Source of the DNA: Pseudorhodoplanes sp049324435
Lineage (GTDB): Bacteria; Pseudomonadota; Alphaproteobacteria; Rhizobiales; Xanthobacteraceae
Length of the DNA: 64,000 nucleotides
Assembly (NCBI GenBank): GCA_049324435.1
Contig: JBMOOQ010000004.1
Span: 1 to 64,000 of the forward strand
Direction: 5' to 3'
Position numbers and translations under genes: made by a program. The notes below the pieces were generated by a model. It ran no database searches, was not told the DNA's origin, and saw nothing but the letters and a program-made list of their open reading frames with translations. This document shows positions 42,532 to 51,933 of this stretch, piece by piece; the first letter of the stretch is position 1, and every line of letters begins with the position of its first letter.

Positions 42532-42806
42532 TTTGGCTTTCCTGTTCTCTTGATGGATGGGTTGTTCGACGGAGCATCCGTCCTCAATCCACGGCTGCAG
42601 GCCGATCAGAGCTGCTCTGCAACGCGATCGAACGGATGCGCCTGATACGGCCGTCGCAACGAACCGGTTTGCGAGATCACAGGATCGTTATTGCCCGCCG
42701 CGATATTTGCGCTGGGCGAATGGCGGGGGCGATTATGACGGATGCAAGCTGCGGCATTGCACCGCAGCCAGCGCTTCTTCAGCGTGACGCATTACTCGAA
42801 GCCGCG

Positions 42807-43652
42807 TCAGCGGCCGTCTCGCCTCGCCATGAAAGCGAGCCGCTCGAACAGATGCACGTCCTGTTCGTTCTTCAGGAGCGCGCCGTGCAGCGGCGGGATC
42901 AGCTTCTTCGGGTCGCGCTCGCGCAGGGTCTCCGGTCCGATATCCTCGGCCATCAGCAGCTTCAGCCAGTCCAGCAGTTCCGAGGTCGATGGCTTCTTCT
43001 TCAGTCCCGGAACCTCGCGGATTTCGTAGAACAGCTTGAGCGCCTCCGCGACCAGACGCTGCTTGATGCCGGGAAAATGAACCTCGACGATGGCGCGCAT
43101 GGTGTCGGCGTCGGGAAAGCGGATGTAGTGAAAGAAGCAGCGGCGCAGAAAAGCGTCCGGCAGTTCCTTTTCGTTGTTTGAGGTGATGATTACGATCGGG
43201 CGCTGTTTCGCCTTCACGGTTTCGCCGGTCTCGTAGACGAAGAACTCCATGCGGTCGAGCTCCTGCAGGAGATCGTTCGGGAATTCGATGTCGGCCTTGT
43301 CGATCTCGTCGATCAGCAGGACCGGCCGCTTGTCGTGAACGAAGGCTTCCCACAGCTTGCCGCGCTTGATGTAGTTCCTGATGTCCTTCACGCGCTCGTC
43401 GCCGAGCTGGCTGTCGCGCAGGCGCGATACCGCGTCGTATTCGTAAAGACCCTGCTGCGCCTTGGTGGTGGATTTCACATGCCATTCAAGGAGGTCGGCG
43501 CCGACCGCCTTGGCGATCTCCTGCGCGAGCACGGTCTTGCCGGTTCCGGGTTCGCCCTTGACCAAGAGCGGCCGCTGCAGGGTGATCGCCGCATTCACCG
43601 CGACCTTCAGATCGTCGGTCGCAACATAGCTTTTGGTGCCTTCGAAACGCAT
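42807..43652 (-). CDS. MoxR-type AAA+ ATPase
   Basis: 281 residues. Walker A GEPGTGKT, Walker B VLLIDEIDKAD, sensor 1 IITSNNEKELPDAF and the arginine finger region LRRCFFHYIRFP. It is in the MoxR branch that works with VWA proteins in complex maturation. The best partner in the window is the CoxE-like VWA protein at 33768. ATG 43652 matches the family N-terminus (MRFEGTKSYVATDDL); the upstream in-frame extension is unlikely. Confidence 0.92.
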   Translation of the reverse strand: MRFEGTKSYVATDDLKVAVNAAITLQRPLLVKGEPGTGKTVLAQEIAKAVGADLLEWHVKSTTKAQQGLYEYDAVSRLRDSQLGDERVKDIRNYIKRGKLWEAFVHDKRPVLLIDEIDKADIEFPNDLLQELDRMEFFVYETGETVKAKQRPIVIITSNNEKELPDAFLRRCFFHYIRFPDADTMRAIVEVHFPGIKQRLVAEALKLFYEIREVPGLKKKPSTSELLDWLKLLMAEDIGPETLRERDPKKLIPPLHGALLKNEQDVHLFERLAFMARRDGR

Positions 43653-43725
43653 TGTGGTCCTTTGAATTTGCCTGCGGATCGACACTAGAGGCTGATTTCG
43701 CAGGTGCAAACTGTCCCCGGAAAAA

Positions 43726-43744
43726 TTTGCCGAGGCCCGGCAAA
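43726..43744. promoter_or_regulatory. dyad TTTGCCG-N5-CGGCAAA upstream of the flgE promoter
   Basis: Perfect 7-bp arms, centred about 72 bp upstream of the sigma-54 element of flgE, a position typical of an activator (FlbD-like) enhancer. A related dyad lies upstream of flgI. Function inferred. Confidence 0.45.
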
Positions 43745-43806
43745 GCCAGCCGTGTTCTCGGCCGCATTGCGTCATCTAAGTATATGATTTTACTGTAAAT
43801 ATTCCA

Positions 43807-43821
43807 TGGCACGGCGCTTGC
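43807..43821 (+). promoter_or_regulatory. sigma-54 promoter of flgE-flgK-flgL
   Basis: TGGCACGGCGCTTGC is an exact match to TGGCACG-N4-TTGC, with GG and GC separated by 10 nt. The transcription start would be near 43833, giving a leader of about 57 nt before flgE. Confidence 0.8.
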
Positions 43822-43889
43822 GAGGGCTTTTCGCAAAGCTTGCGGCTGCGCGTCAGCGGCCGCCCCGGCCGTCCTGGAGGAAGACAGTA

Positions 43890-45884
43890 ATGGGTATCTT
43901 CGGCGCACTGAATACAGCGGTCACCGGTATGAAGGCGCAATCCTATGCGCTCGAAAACGTGTCCGGCAATATTGCAAATTCTCAGACCACGGCGTTCAAG
44001 CGGATCGACACCAGCTTCCAGGACCTTATCCCGGACAACATCCCGTCCAAACAGCTCGCCGGCGGGGTGATCGCCAGCGCCCGTGCCACCAACACGGTGC
44101 AGGGTGATATCCAGGGGGCCTCGGTCGGCACCTTCATGGCCATCAATGGCGACGGCTTCTTCGTCGTGCAGAAGCCGACATCGGTCCAGGACAATACGCC
44201 AATCTTCGGCGGCTCCGACTATTACACCCGCCGCGGCGACTTCCAGCCCGACAAGAACGGCTACCTCGTCAACGGCGCCGGTTATTACCTGATGGGCCTG
44301 CCGATCGACCCGTCTACCGGCAATACCACCGGCAGCGTGCCGCAATTGCTGCAATTCCAGAATGACTTCCTGCCGGCTCAGCGCACCACAACGATCCAGT
44401 ATCGCGCCAACCTGGCTGCGTATCCGATGACCAACAACCATGACACCAACATCCCGGGATCGGAGCTGCTCAATCCGGCGAACTTCTCGGCAAACCCGGT
44501 GGCCGGGCCTCCGGCGCCAGCCAAAATCCTCGGCTCGGGCGCCAATCTTTCGCCCGACGCGGTTGCGGTCGGAACCGGCACCATCGATCTATCCACATTG
44601 TCCTCCGCAGGCGGCACGCTCGAAATCAACGGCACGCCGATCACGATCAACGCAGGCGACGACGCAACGGACGTCCTGAATGCGATCAATGCGCAGACCG
44701 GCACCACCGGTGTCACCGCTTCGCTCAACGGATCGAACCGTCTTGTGCTGACCAGCGCCGATGCCGATACGCATATCACCATTGGCGGTGCCTCGACGAT
44801 CTCGCTGCTCGCAGAGCTCGGTTTGAATGTCGGTACCACCAACGCCACCAATCTGCTCACGCAGAACGCGGTTGGGCAAGGTCAGACGATGACGATCCAG
44901 ATCGGCGGCAATCCGGCACTGACGATCACGTTCGGAACCGGTATCGGCCAGGTCTCCACGCTGGCAGAACTGACGACCGCGCTGTCGGGCATCACCGGCG
45001 GAACTGGCGCCGTCAACACCAGCAACGGCAATGTCACGATCACCGCCGCCAACATGGTCGATACCATCACCATGGGCGGTACGGTCACCCACTCCGTATT
45101 CGGCATTCAGACGCTTTCCGGCTTGCCGTCGAACGGTAACGTTCTCGCAAACGACGAGCGGGCCTTCCTCGATGCATCGCTCGGCGGCGGCGCGATCACC
45201 GCTTACGACGTGTCCGGTACGGCGGTGAACGTTCAGCTTCGATGGGCCAAGGTTGACTCATCGCTCTACGGCGGCACCGATACCTGGAACCTGTTCTATC
45301 AGGTCAATTCGAACGCAACCGGGACTCAGCCCGCATGGACGAATGCCGGCGTCAACTATTCGTTCGGTCCCAACGGCCAGATGAGCCCCCTTGTATCGAC
45401 GCTGACGCTGAACGGTGTGGTCATCGACGGCATCAGCCTCGGGACGCTCCAGATCAATCACGGCTCCGGCGGCATCACCCAGTTTGCCGATCCGAACGGT
45501 AATGCGCAGGTCAATCTGCTGCAGCAGAACGGTTATCCGGCGGGTGAGCTGCAAACGATCTCGATCAGCGAAAAGGGCCGTATCGTTGGCTCTTATTCAA
45601 ACGGCCGGACCATCGATCTTGCGGAAATCACGCTTGCGAACTTCACCGGCGCGGAATTCCTCAAGCGCATCGATGGCGGTGCATTCGAGGCGACCGATGA
45701 GTCCGGCACGCCGACCTATGGTGCCAGCGGCAAGATTATCGGCTCGGCCCTGGAAGGGTCCAATACCGACATTGCGGACGAATTCACCAAACTGATCGTC
45801 ACCCAGCAGGCCTATTCAGCGAATACCCGCGTCATCTCGACTGCAAACGATATGACGAAAGAACTCCTGAACATGCTGCGCTGA
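43890..45884 (+). CDS. flgE: flagellar hook protein FlgE
   Basis: 664 residues. The conserved N-terminal rod-like segment (MGIFGALNTAVTGMKAQSYA; NVSGNIANSQTTAFKR) and the C-terminal segment (SNTDIADEFTKLIVTQQAYS followed by ANTRVIST) flank a large variable middle. The protein is about 250 residues longer than enterobacterial FlgE. The insert contains a module (44889-45080; TITFGTGIGQVSTLAELTTA) that also occurs in the flagellins of this window. It forms the extracellular hook. GGAGGA is 7 nt before ATG 43890. Confidence 0.95.
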   Translation: MGIFGALNTAVTGMKAQSYALENVSGNIANSQTTAFKRIDTSFQDLIPDNIPSKQLAGGVIASARATNTVQGDIQGASVGTFMAINGDGFFVVQKPTSVQDNTPIFGGSDYYTRRGDFQPDKNGYLVNGAGYYLMGLPIDPSTGNTTGSVPQLLQFQNDFLPAQRTTTIQYRANLAAYPMTNNHDTNIPGSELLNPANFSANPVAGPPAPAKILGSGANLSPDAVAVGTGTIDLSTLSSAGGTLEINGTPITINAGDDATDVLNAINAQTGTTGVTASLNGSNRLVLTSADADTHITIGGASTISLLAELGLNVGTTNATNLLTQNAVGQGQTMTIQIGGNPALTITFGTGIGQVSTLAELTTALSGITGGTGAVNTSNGNVTITAANMVDTITMGGTVTHSVFGIQTLSGLPSNGNVLANDERAFLDASLGGGAITAYDVSGTAVNVQLRWAKVDSSLYGGTDTWNLFYQVNSNATGTQPAWTNAGVNYSFGPNGQMSPLVSTLTLNGVVIDGISLGTLQINHGSGGITQFADPNGNAQVNLLQQNGYPAGELQTISISEKGRIVGSYSNGRTIDLAEITLANFTGAEFLKRIDGGAFEATDESGTPTYGASGKIIGSALEGSNTDIADEFTKLIVTQQAYSANTRVISTANDMTKELLNMLR

Positions 45885-45914
45885 GGCGCGTCTCGATAGC
45901 GGCGGGAATTTGCA

Positions 45915-47777
45915 ATGAGCCTGACTCAGGCGCTGAATACGTCCACCGCCGGCCTGCGCACCGTGCAGGCCGGATTGGCGCTGATCGCCTCGAATGTGGC
46001 GAATGCGGAAACGCCCGGCTATGTCCGCAAGACGCTGGTGCAGAGCACCACGTCCGCCGGAGGGGCCGGTGTCAGCGTCCGGGTCGCCGCCGTCAATCGC
46101 GAACTCGACATCTATCTTCAGCGTCAATTGCGCACGGAGGCGGCCGGCGGTGCCTACGCCGATCTGCGCGCGCAATTCTACGCCCGGCTTCAAAGCATCT
46201 ATGGCGAACCCGGTGCGAATGCTACGCTGGAAGTGGCCTTCAACGATTTCACGACATCGTTGCAAGCGCTCGGTACCTCTCCGGAATCTTCCGCCGCCCG
46301 GTCCGCCGTCATCAGCTCTGCGCAGGTGCTGACGCAGCAGCTCAACAGCATGACGAACGATATCCAGGGGCTGCGCAGCGATGCCGAGCTTGGCATCAGC
46401 GATGCGGTGGCGCGCGCGAATAATGCGATGGCGCGCATTGCCGACATCAACCGGCAGCTGGCACTCAATACGACGCCTGACGCTGCGTCCGCCACGCTGC
46501 TCGACCAGCGCGACATGTATATCGACGAGCTGTCGCAATTGATGGATATCCGGGTGATATCGGGCGACCACAATCAGGTCACGGTTTTCACCAATTCCGG
46601 CATTCAACTGGTCGGCACCGAGGCGTCGCGTCTGGCTTTCGATGCCAAGGGCACGATGATGCCGGCATCGCAGTGGACCAACGATCCGGCCACGCGCGCG
46701 GTCGGCACGATCACGCTGGTGACGCCGACCGGCGGCCAGATTGATCTGCTGGCAAATAATGCCATCCGCTCGGGAGAGATTGCCGCCTACATCGAAATGC
46801 GCGATCTGGTTCTGCCCGAAGCCCAGGCGCAGCTCGATGCGATCGCGGCAGCGATGGCGTCCGCCCTGTCGGATGCGACCGTTGCCGGCAGCGCGGTGAC
46901 GTCCGGTGCCCAGGCCGGGTTCGATATCGACACCGCAGCCATGCTGCCGGGAAACCGGATCAATCTGACATGGACGGACACGACAACCGGTCAGCAGCAT
47001 CGCGTGACCATCGTGCGGGTCGATGACCCGTCCGCACTCCCATTGTCGAACGATTTCACCGCGGACGCAGGTGACACGGTCATCGGCGTCGATTTTTCCA
47101 ACGGGCTTGCGGCGGTCGCATCCGATCTGAACAGCTACTTCAACGGCCGTGTGACGTTTTCCAATCCGTCCGGGACGACGCTGCGCATTCTCGACGACGG
47201 CGCTGCCAACAATTCTGTTATCAACGCGGCAAGCACGACGGTCACCCGAACCGGGTTTGGCGGTGGCGACGCCTATCTGCCGTTTTTCACCGATGCTGCC
47301 ACTCTGTATACCGGCGCCATCACCTCGACCGGTCCGCAAAGCCTCGGGCTCGCGGGCCGGCTCATCGTCAATCCGCAACTCGTCGCCGATCCTTCGAAAC
47401 TGGTCGTATATCAGCCCGGAGGAGCGGCTGGCGACCCGACACGGCCGAATTTCATTCTCAGCCAGCTGTTGGATACGTCTATCACCTTCCCGCCGAAGAC
47501 CGGGATCGGCTCCGCAGCAACGCCATTTTCCGGGTCGCTGTCATCATTCATGCGGCAGGTGATCGGTGTTCAGGGTGAAAATGCGGAGAACGCGGCTAAC
47601 CTCGCCACCGGCCAGCAGGTGGTGGTCAATGCGCTCAAGGCGCGTGTTTCGGACGCCTCGGCGGTCAACGTCGATGTCGAAATGGCCAATCTTCTGACCT
47701 TGCAAAGCGCCTATGGCGCCAACGCGCGCGTCCTGTCCGTCGTCAAGGACATGATGGAGCGCCTGATGAATATCTGA
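45915..47777 (+). CDS. flgK: flagellar hook-associated protein FlgK (HAP1)
   Basis: 620 residues. The N-terminal MSLTQALNTSTAGLRTVQAG and LIASNVANAETPGYVRKTL and the C-terminal VNVDVEMANLLTLQSAYGAN followed by ARVLSVVKDMMERLMNI are diagnostic of FlgK. It forms the hook-filament junction. 30 bp after flgE and 8 bp before flgL, co-transcribed. Confidence 0.95.
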   Translation: MSLTQALNTSTAGLRTVQAGLALIASNVANAETPGYVRKTLVQSTTSAGGAGVSVRVAAVNRELDIYLQRQLRTEAAGGAYADLRAQFYARLQSIYGEPGANATLEVAFNDFTTSLQALGTSPESSAARSAVISSAQVLTQQLNSMTNDIQGLRSDAELGISDAVARANNAMARIADINRQLALNTTPDAASATLLDQRDMYIDELSQLMDIRVISGDHNQVTVFTNSGIQLVGTEASRLAFDAKGTMMPASQWTNDPATRAVGTITLVTPTGGQIDLLANNAIRSGEIAAYIEMRDLVLPEAQAQLDAIAAAMASALSDATVAGSAVTSGAQAGFDIDTAAMLPGNRINLTWTDTTTGQQHRVTIVRVDDPSALPLSNDFTADAGDTVIGVDFSNGLAAVASDLNSYFNGRVTFSNPSGTTLRILDDGAANNSVINAASTTVTRTGFGGGDAYLPFFTDAATLYTGAITSTGPQSLGLAGRLIVNPQLVADPSKLVVYQPGGAAGDPTRPNFILSQLLDTSITFPPKTGIGSAATPFSGSLSSFMRQVIGVQGENAENAANLATGQQVVVNALKARVSDASAVNVDVEMANLLTLQSAYGANARVLSVVKDMMERLMNI

Positions 47778-47785
47778 GGCCGCAA

Positions 47786-49282
47786 ATGAGCGTTGTCGGT
47801 GTCGGCACGAGGTCCTTGCTCTTAACGCAGTCGCTGGTCGGCATGCGCGCCCAGCTTGGCGATCTCCAGCGTCAGCTCGCGACCGGCAAGCGCTCGGACG
47901 ATTATGCCGGGATTGGCATCGATCGCGGCCTGACCGTCGGCTTGCGATCGCTGCTGTCAGGAATCGGCGCCTATAACGACACGATCAAGAGCGTGAATGT
48001 CCGTCTTGAACTGGCACAGACCGCTCTGACCCGCGTCGCTGCGATCGGCCGCGAGACCAAGGCGATTGCCGCGGAGATGACGACAGCGGATGGCCGTTCC
48101 ACCGCTCAGGCGACAGCGGTGTCCGCGCTCGGAGAAATGCTCGGCCTTCTCAACACGCGGGCCGGCGACCGCTATCTGTTCTCAGGCCTGGCCTCGGATA
48201 AGCCTGCGGTGGAGACCCTTGGCCATGTCCTCGACGGCGACGGCGCGCGGGCCGGCTTCAGGCAGATCGTCGCCGAGCGCCTGCAGGCCGATCTCGGCGC
48301 AAGCGGGCTTGGGCGGGTCGCGGTATCTCAGCCGTCGCCAACCTCGGTTGCAGTGAGCGAGGAGGCGCCCGCGACGGTCTTCGGATTCAAGTTGTCCGCA
48401 ATCACCACGACGCTGTCCGGTGCAACGGTTACCGGGCCCGCCGGTGCGCCGCCTGCCATGTCGGTCGATCTCGGTGCCACCAACCCGAATGCCGGCGAAT
48501 CCGTTCGCTTCACCTTCGATTTGCCGGATGGGTCCACCGAAACCATCACGTTGACCGCGACCATGTCCAATCCGCCGGCGGCCGGCGAGTTTTCGATCGG
48601 CGCCGACTCGACTGCGACCGCCGCCAATCTTCAGGCCGCGCTGACCACGGAAATTGGCGGTCTTGCGCGAACCGCGCTGTCGGCCGCATCTGCGCTCGCG
48701 GCCGCCGACAACTTCTTCAACGTCGATGCTGCCAATCCGCCGCTACGCGTTGCCGGACCTCCGTTCGACACTGCGACAGGCCTCGTCGCCGGAGCCGATG
48801 CCAATACCGTCACGTGGTATATCGGCGAAGCCGGCAGCCAGCCGGCGCGCACCACGGCGACTGCAAAGGTCGATCAGTCGATCAGCGTACATTATGGCAC
48901 GCGCGCCAACGAGGAAGGAATCCGCTGGCAAGTGCAGAATGTCGCCGCGCTGGCTGCGATATCCATGATCGACACGGATCCGGATTCCAGTGCCCGCGCC
49001 GAGGCGCTGACCAGCAGGCTGCGGACGGCATTCGACGCCTCGCCGGACAAGCAGAGCGTCGAGCAGATTCAGACCGAACTTGCGGGCGCGCAGACCTCGC
49101 TCAAGGCCGCGACAGCGCGGCACCAGCAGACCAACACGACCCTGAGCAATCTGCTGCAGGAGATCGAGGGCGTGAGCAACGAAGAGGTCGCAGCCAAGAT
49201 TCTTGCGCTGCAGACGAGCCTGCAGGCATCGCTGCAAACGACCGCCAAGCTGTTCCAGACCAGTATCCTGAATTATCTGTAG
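47786..49282 (+). CDS. flgL: flagellin-like hook-associated protein FlgL (HAP3)
   Basis: 498 residues. The flagellin-like N-terminus (SLVGMRAQLGDLQRQLATGK then RSDDYAGIGID) and C-terminal helix (EEVAAKILALQTSLQASLQT) enclose an insert of about 200 residues with Thr/Ala-rich beta segments. Position directly after flgK and the shorter N-terminal domain favour FlgL over filament flagellin. Confidence 0.88.
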   Translation: MSVVGVGTRSLLLTQSLVGMRAQLGDLQRQLATGKRSDDYAGIGIDRGLTVGLRSLLSGIGAYNDTIKSVNVRLELAQTALTRVAAIGRETKAIAAEMTTADGRSTAQATAVSALGEMLGLLNTRAGDRYLFSGLASDKPAVETLGHVLDGDGARAGFRQIVAERLQADLGASGLGRVAVSQPSPTSVAVSEEAPATVFGFKLSAITTTLSGATVTGPAGAPPAMSVDLGATNPNAGESVRFTFDLPDGSTETITLTATMSNPPAAGEFSIGADSTATAANLQAALTTEIGGLARTALSAASALAAADNFFNVDAANPPLRVAGPPFDTATGLVAGADANTVTWYIGEAGSQPARTTATAKVDQSISVHYGTRANEEGIRWQVQNVAALAAISMIDTDPDSSARAEALTSRLRTAFDASPDKQSVEQIQTELAGAQTSLKAATARHQQTNTTLSNLLQEIEGVSNEEVAAKILALQTSLQASLQTTAKLFQTSILNYL

Positions 49283-49368
49283 CGGCCACGCGCGGACGGC
49301 GCCGCGGGCGCTATCGCGCGGGTTCGGCTGTCCGTAAGGTTGCCTGGCGCCCGCGTAGCACATAAGCA

Positions 49369-49393
49369 AACGGCCGGGACAGGCCCGGCCGTT
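49369..49393. terminator. hairpin between flgL and flaF ends
   Basis: Perfect arms AACGGCCGGG/CCCGGCCGTT with an ACAGG loop between convergent operons. No U tract; probable bidirectional hairpin terminator. Confidence 0.5.
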
Positions 49394-49417
49394 GCTGGAG
49401 CGGTTCCGGAAAGCGCG

Positions 49418-49783
49418 TCAGGCGTTGCCGCTGAGCCCTGCGGCGAGCTGGCGATTGATGTTGATCAGGCTGCGCAGGCGCTCCGGCTGCGGATTGCCCA
49501 TCACCGCCAGCGTGTGGTTCATCACGAAGATGCCGATATTGGCGATGTTCTGACGGACTTCGGCCGGCAAGGGATTGTCCTTGTTTGTTGCCGAGGTCAT
49601 GAACACCGTCCAGAGTTTCCGGTTGAACAAGAGCGCATGGTCGAGCGCTGCGCGCTGGCTCTCCCAGTGGTCGTGCACATTTTGCAGACGCGATGCCGCG
49701 CGGAGCAGCAACTGCGCTTCAAGATCACGCGGACTTGCGGTCTGTTGAGCCACCGCTCCGTAGGCTTTGGCCGCGTTTTGCAT
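49418..49783 (-). CDS. flaF: flagellar biosynthesis regulator FlaF
   Basis: 121 residues, all helical: MQNAAKAYGAVAQQTASPRD then LEAQLLLRAASRLQ, and the conserved DHALLFNRKLWTVFMTSATN and LPAEVRQNIANIGIFVM. In Caulobacter, FlaF is needed for flagellin secretion and opposes the repressor FlbT. The first 59 nt overlap the end of flbT. Confidence 0.93.
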   Translation of the reverse strand: MQNAAKAYGAVAQQTASPRDLEAQLLLRAASRLQNVHDHWESQRAALDHALLFNRKLWTVFMTSATNKDNPLPAEVRQNIANIGIFVMNHTLAVMGNPQPERLRSLININRQLAAGLSGNA

Positions 49784-50159
49784 GCGTTAGCAGCTCCTGC
49801 TCGTATTCGATCAGTTTCTTGGCTGATTTCAATGCTTTATACAGATCGCCCGTTAAGATTTGATTGTTGATATCGGCGATGTAGCGCCACGCACTCGGCG
49901 CCGCCTGAACGATGTCCTTCATGAGCGCGAAATAGACTTCGTGCTGCTGGGCGGGATCGCGCCCGATATACATGAGCTGTACGGCGAGATAGATCCGCTT
50001 GGCCGGCGTGTCGGCGCGGTCGGCAGTCATGATGTCGCGCTCACGCAGGATTGGCGCTGCGCCATCGACCAGAAAGCGGGTGCGCTGGTCGCCGTTGGTG
50101 ATCACGCAATCGCCGATCAGGATACGTTCGCCGGGCTTCAGCTCGACCTTCAGCGCCAT
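49725..50159 (-). CDS. flbT: flagellin mRNA repressor FlbT
   Basis: 144 residues. ALKVELKPGERILIGDCVIT, FLVDGAAPILRERDIMTADR and KRIYLAVQLMYIGRDPAQQH are FlbT signatures. In Caulobacter it binds the flagellin transcript leader and blocks translation until the hook is finished. The C-terminal 20 or so residues are encoded in the overlap with flaF. A TTAACCAT motif lies 41 nt upstream. Confidence 0.93.
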   Translation of the reverse strand: MALKVELKPGERILIGDCVITNGDQRTRFLVDGAAPILRERDIMTADRADTPAKRIYLAVQLMYIGRDPAQQHEVYFALMKDIVQAAPSAWRYIADINNQILTGDLYKALKSAKKLIEYEQELLTHAKRGQSLRSGGSTDRKSA

Positions 50160-50199
50160 GGTGATCTCCTCAGGATTCGGCAGCCATGGTCGGTCATTT

Positions 50200-50207
50200 A
50201 TGGTTAA
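50200..50207 (-). promoter_or_regulatory. TTAACCAT motif upstream of flbT (CtrA half-site-like)
   Basis: TTAACCAT on the minus strand, 41 nt before the flbT ATG. The same octamer precedes fliX and fliL. Confidence 0.4.
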
Positions 50208-50218
50208 TGCGGCGTAAA

Positions 50219-50247
50219 CAAAAAACGGCGGAGCTTTCGCTCCGCCG
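50219..50247 (-). terminator. Rho-independent terminator of the first flagellin
   Basis: On the minus strand: arms CGGCGGAGC/GCTCCGCCG (50247-50239, 50234-50226) with a short loop, followed by a T run. 27 bp after the flagellin stop. Confidence 0.85.
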
Positions 50248-50273
50248 CATCAATGTCTCGCCTTGGCTGCGGC

Positions 50274-51743
50274 TTAGCCGAACAGCCGGAGTACCGCCTG
50301 GTCGGCCTGGGCAGAGAGCGAAAGCGCAGTGGTGGAGAGCTGCTGGCGGGTCTGCAGCGCCAGCATATTGGCGCCTTCCTCGTTGGTGTCGGCCAGCACG
50401 AGATTGTCCGCCCCGGTCTCCAGCGTGTTGATCAGGTGTTTGGTGAATTCCTGGCGGGTCTGAACGGTACCGAGCTTGGAGCCGAAATTCGTCGCCTGGG
50501 ACCGCAAGGTCCGCAATGCGCCGTCGACCTGGGCGAGGATCGTATCGATCGAACCGTTGGTCTGGAATTCGCCGCCAACGAGCGTCGTCATGCCAAGACC
50601 GGCCGAGGTGAAGGTAACGCCCGCGATATTGAGCGAGCTGGTCCCGTCCTCGTTGAAGATGACCTTCAGGTCATCGCCGTTCAGCAGATTGATGCCGTTG
50701 TAAGAGGCATCGCGGGCGAGCAGATCGATCTGGCTCAGGATCTCGTTGAACTGCGTTTCCAGATTGGCGCGCACCGTGTTTGGCGTGGCGACGGTGGCGG
50801 TCGGCGTATTGGCGCCGATATTTCCAGCGGCGAAGAAGGACGCTGCGTCGGTGCCGCCGATCGTCACCGGATCGGCGGATGTGGAGGTGATCGAGATCTG
50901 ATTCGAGCCGTTGATGGTTGCGGTAACGCCGGTCAGGCCGGTCAATGCCGCCAGCAATTCGGCGCGGTTGTTCACCTGCCCGCCACCCGAACCAAAGGTG
51001 ATCGTTTGAACGGCCGCCGTGCCGACCTGCACGGTCAGGGTGCCGGTAAGGGCGCCCAGGGTGGCGTTGGTCGGGCTCGCGGTGGTGGCCGTTCCGAAGG
51101 TTAAGGCTGCGCCAGTCCCGCTTACGGTCAACGTATCCGTGTTGTTGCTTGACGTCGCTTCCAGGGCGCCGCCGTTCAGTGCAACGGTCCAGTTGCCGCC
51201 GCCGCCGTTCAGGCCGTTGATGAGGTCGGTGACGGTTTCAGTCGCGGCATTGGTGACGGTGAAGGTCACCGTATTGGTGCCGTCGAAAAGAGTGACCTCA
51301 TCGCCGTTGGAGAGGCCGAGCGTATTCAATGCGTCGCCGCCTGCGAGACCCGTCACTGATCCGGTCAGCACTGCGGCGCTGTCGGCCGGGATCGCCGCGT
51401 TGCCGGTAATGGCAAGGGCATAGGTCGCCGCAGGCGCCGTCGTCTGCTGGGCCTGCTTGGCAATCGACTTCGCCGATTCGACCAGCTTGGTGATGGCGGT
51501 GATGCCGTGGTCGGCCGCCTCGATCGTCTTTTGCGACTGGCCGATGGCGTCGAGCAGCGAATTCAGGTCGCCGGCGCGGTGATTGAGCGCCTGCGACGTG
51601 AAGAAATTGAAGGGGCTGTCGAGGGCCGAATTGACCTTCTTGCCAGTCGCCAGGCGGTTCTGGGTCAGGCTCATGAGTTCGGCCGTGCTCTGCAAGGACA
51701 AGAGATTTTGCCGCACGCCGGCCGAAAGTACGACATCACTCAT
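50274..51743 (-). CDS. flagellin (paralogue 1)
   Basis: 489 residues. The D0/D1 N-terminal MSDVVLSAGVRQNLLSLQST with NRLATGKKVNSALDSPFNFF and the C-terminal FTKHLINTLETGADNLVLAD with ALSLSAQADQAVLRLFG are typical. The middle insert of about 220 residues is Thr/Gly/Asn-rich beta structure. It forms the filament and is exported by the flagellar type III system. Very similar in layout to the next flagellin, consistent with tandem duplication. Its own terminator follows. Confidence 0.95.
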   Translation of the reverse strand: MSDVVLSAGVRQNLLSLQSTAELMSLTQNRLATGKKVNSALDSPFNFFTSQALNHRAGDLNSLLDAIGQSQKTIEAADHGITAITKLVESAKSIAKQAQQTTAPAATYALAITGNAAIPADSAAVLTGSVTGLAGGDALNTLGLSNGDEVTLFDGTNTVTFTVTNAATETVTDLINGLNGGGGNWTVALNGGALEATSSNNTDTLTVSGTGAALTFGTATTASPTNATLGALTGTLTVQVGTAAVQTITFGSGGGQVNNRAELLAALTGLTGVTATINGSNQISITSTSADPVTIGGTDAASFFAAGNIGANTPTATVATPNTVRANLETQFNEILSQIDLLARDASYNGINLLNGDDLKVIFNEDGTSSLNIAGVTFTSAGLGMTTLVGGEFQTNGSIDTILAQVDGALRTLRSQATNFGSKLGTVQTRQEFTKHLINTLETGADNLVLADTNEEGANMLALQTRQQLSTTALSLSAQADQAVLRLFG

Positions 51744-51873
51744 CTTGGACGTCCTTCTTCACAATGGAATCTGCGCCCGCTGTTCGAAGCGGTTCCGCGA
51801 ATAATGATCTGGTAACCCTAATGGCTGGTAAAAAATCGGTTAACGACTGGTAAACAACGCCTGTGGCACGCGC

Positions 51874-51909
51874 CAAAAACGAAAGCGGCGGGGACTGGCC
51901 CCGCCGCTT
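51874..51909 (-). terminator. Rho-independent terminator of the second flagellin
   Basis: On the minus strand: arms AAGCGGCGGGG/CCCCGCCGCTT (51909-51899, 51893-51883), then TTCG and five T. 25 bp after the flagellin stop. Confidence 0.85.
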
Positions 51910-51933
51910 CCAGCTTCCGCTTTCTGCGAAAGA

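Noticed and set aside
42748..42768. GCTGCGG/CCGCAGC hairpin after the MoxR gene as a terminator
   Set aside because: Short arms, seven-base loop and no T run on the minus strand; too weak to list.
45816..47378. 520-codon minus-strand frame opposite flgK
   Set aside because: Shadow frame; flgK motifs are clear on the plus strand.
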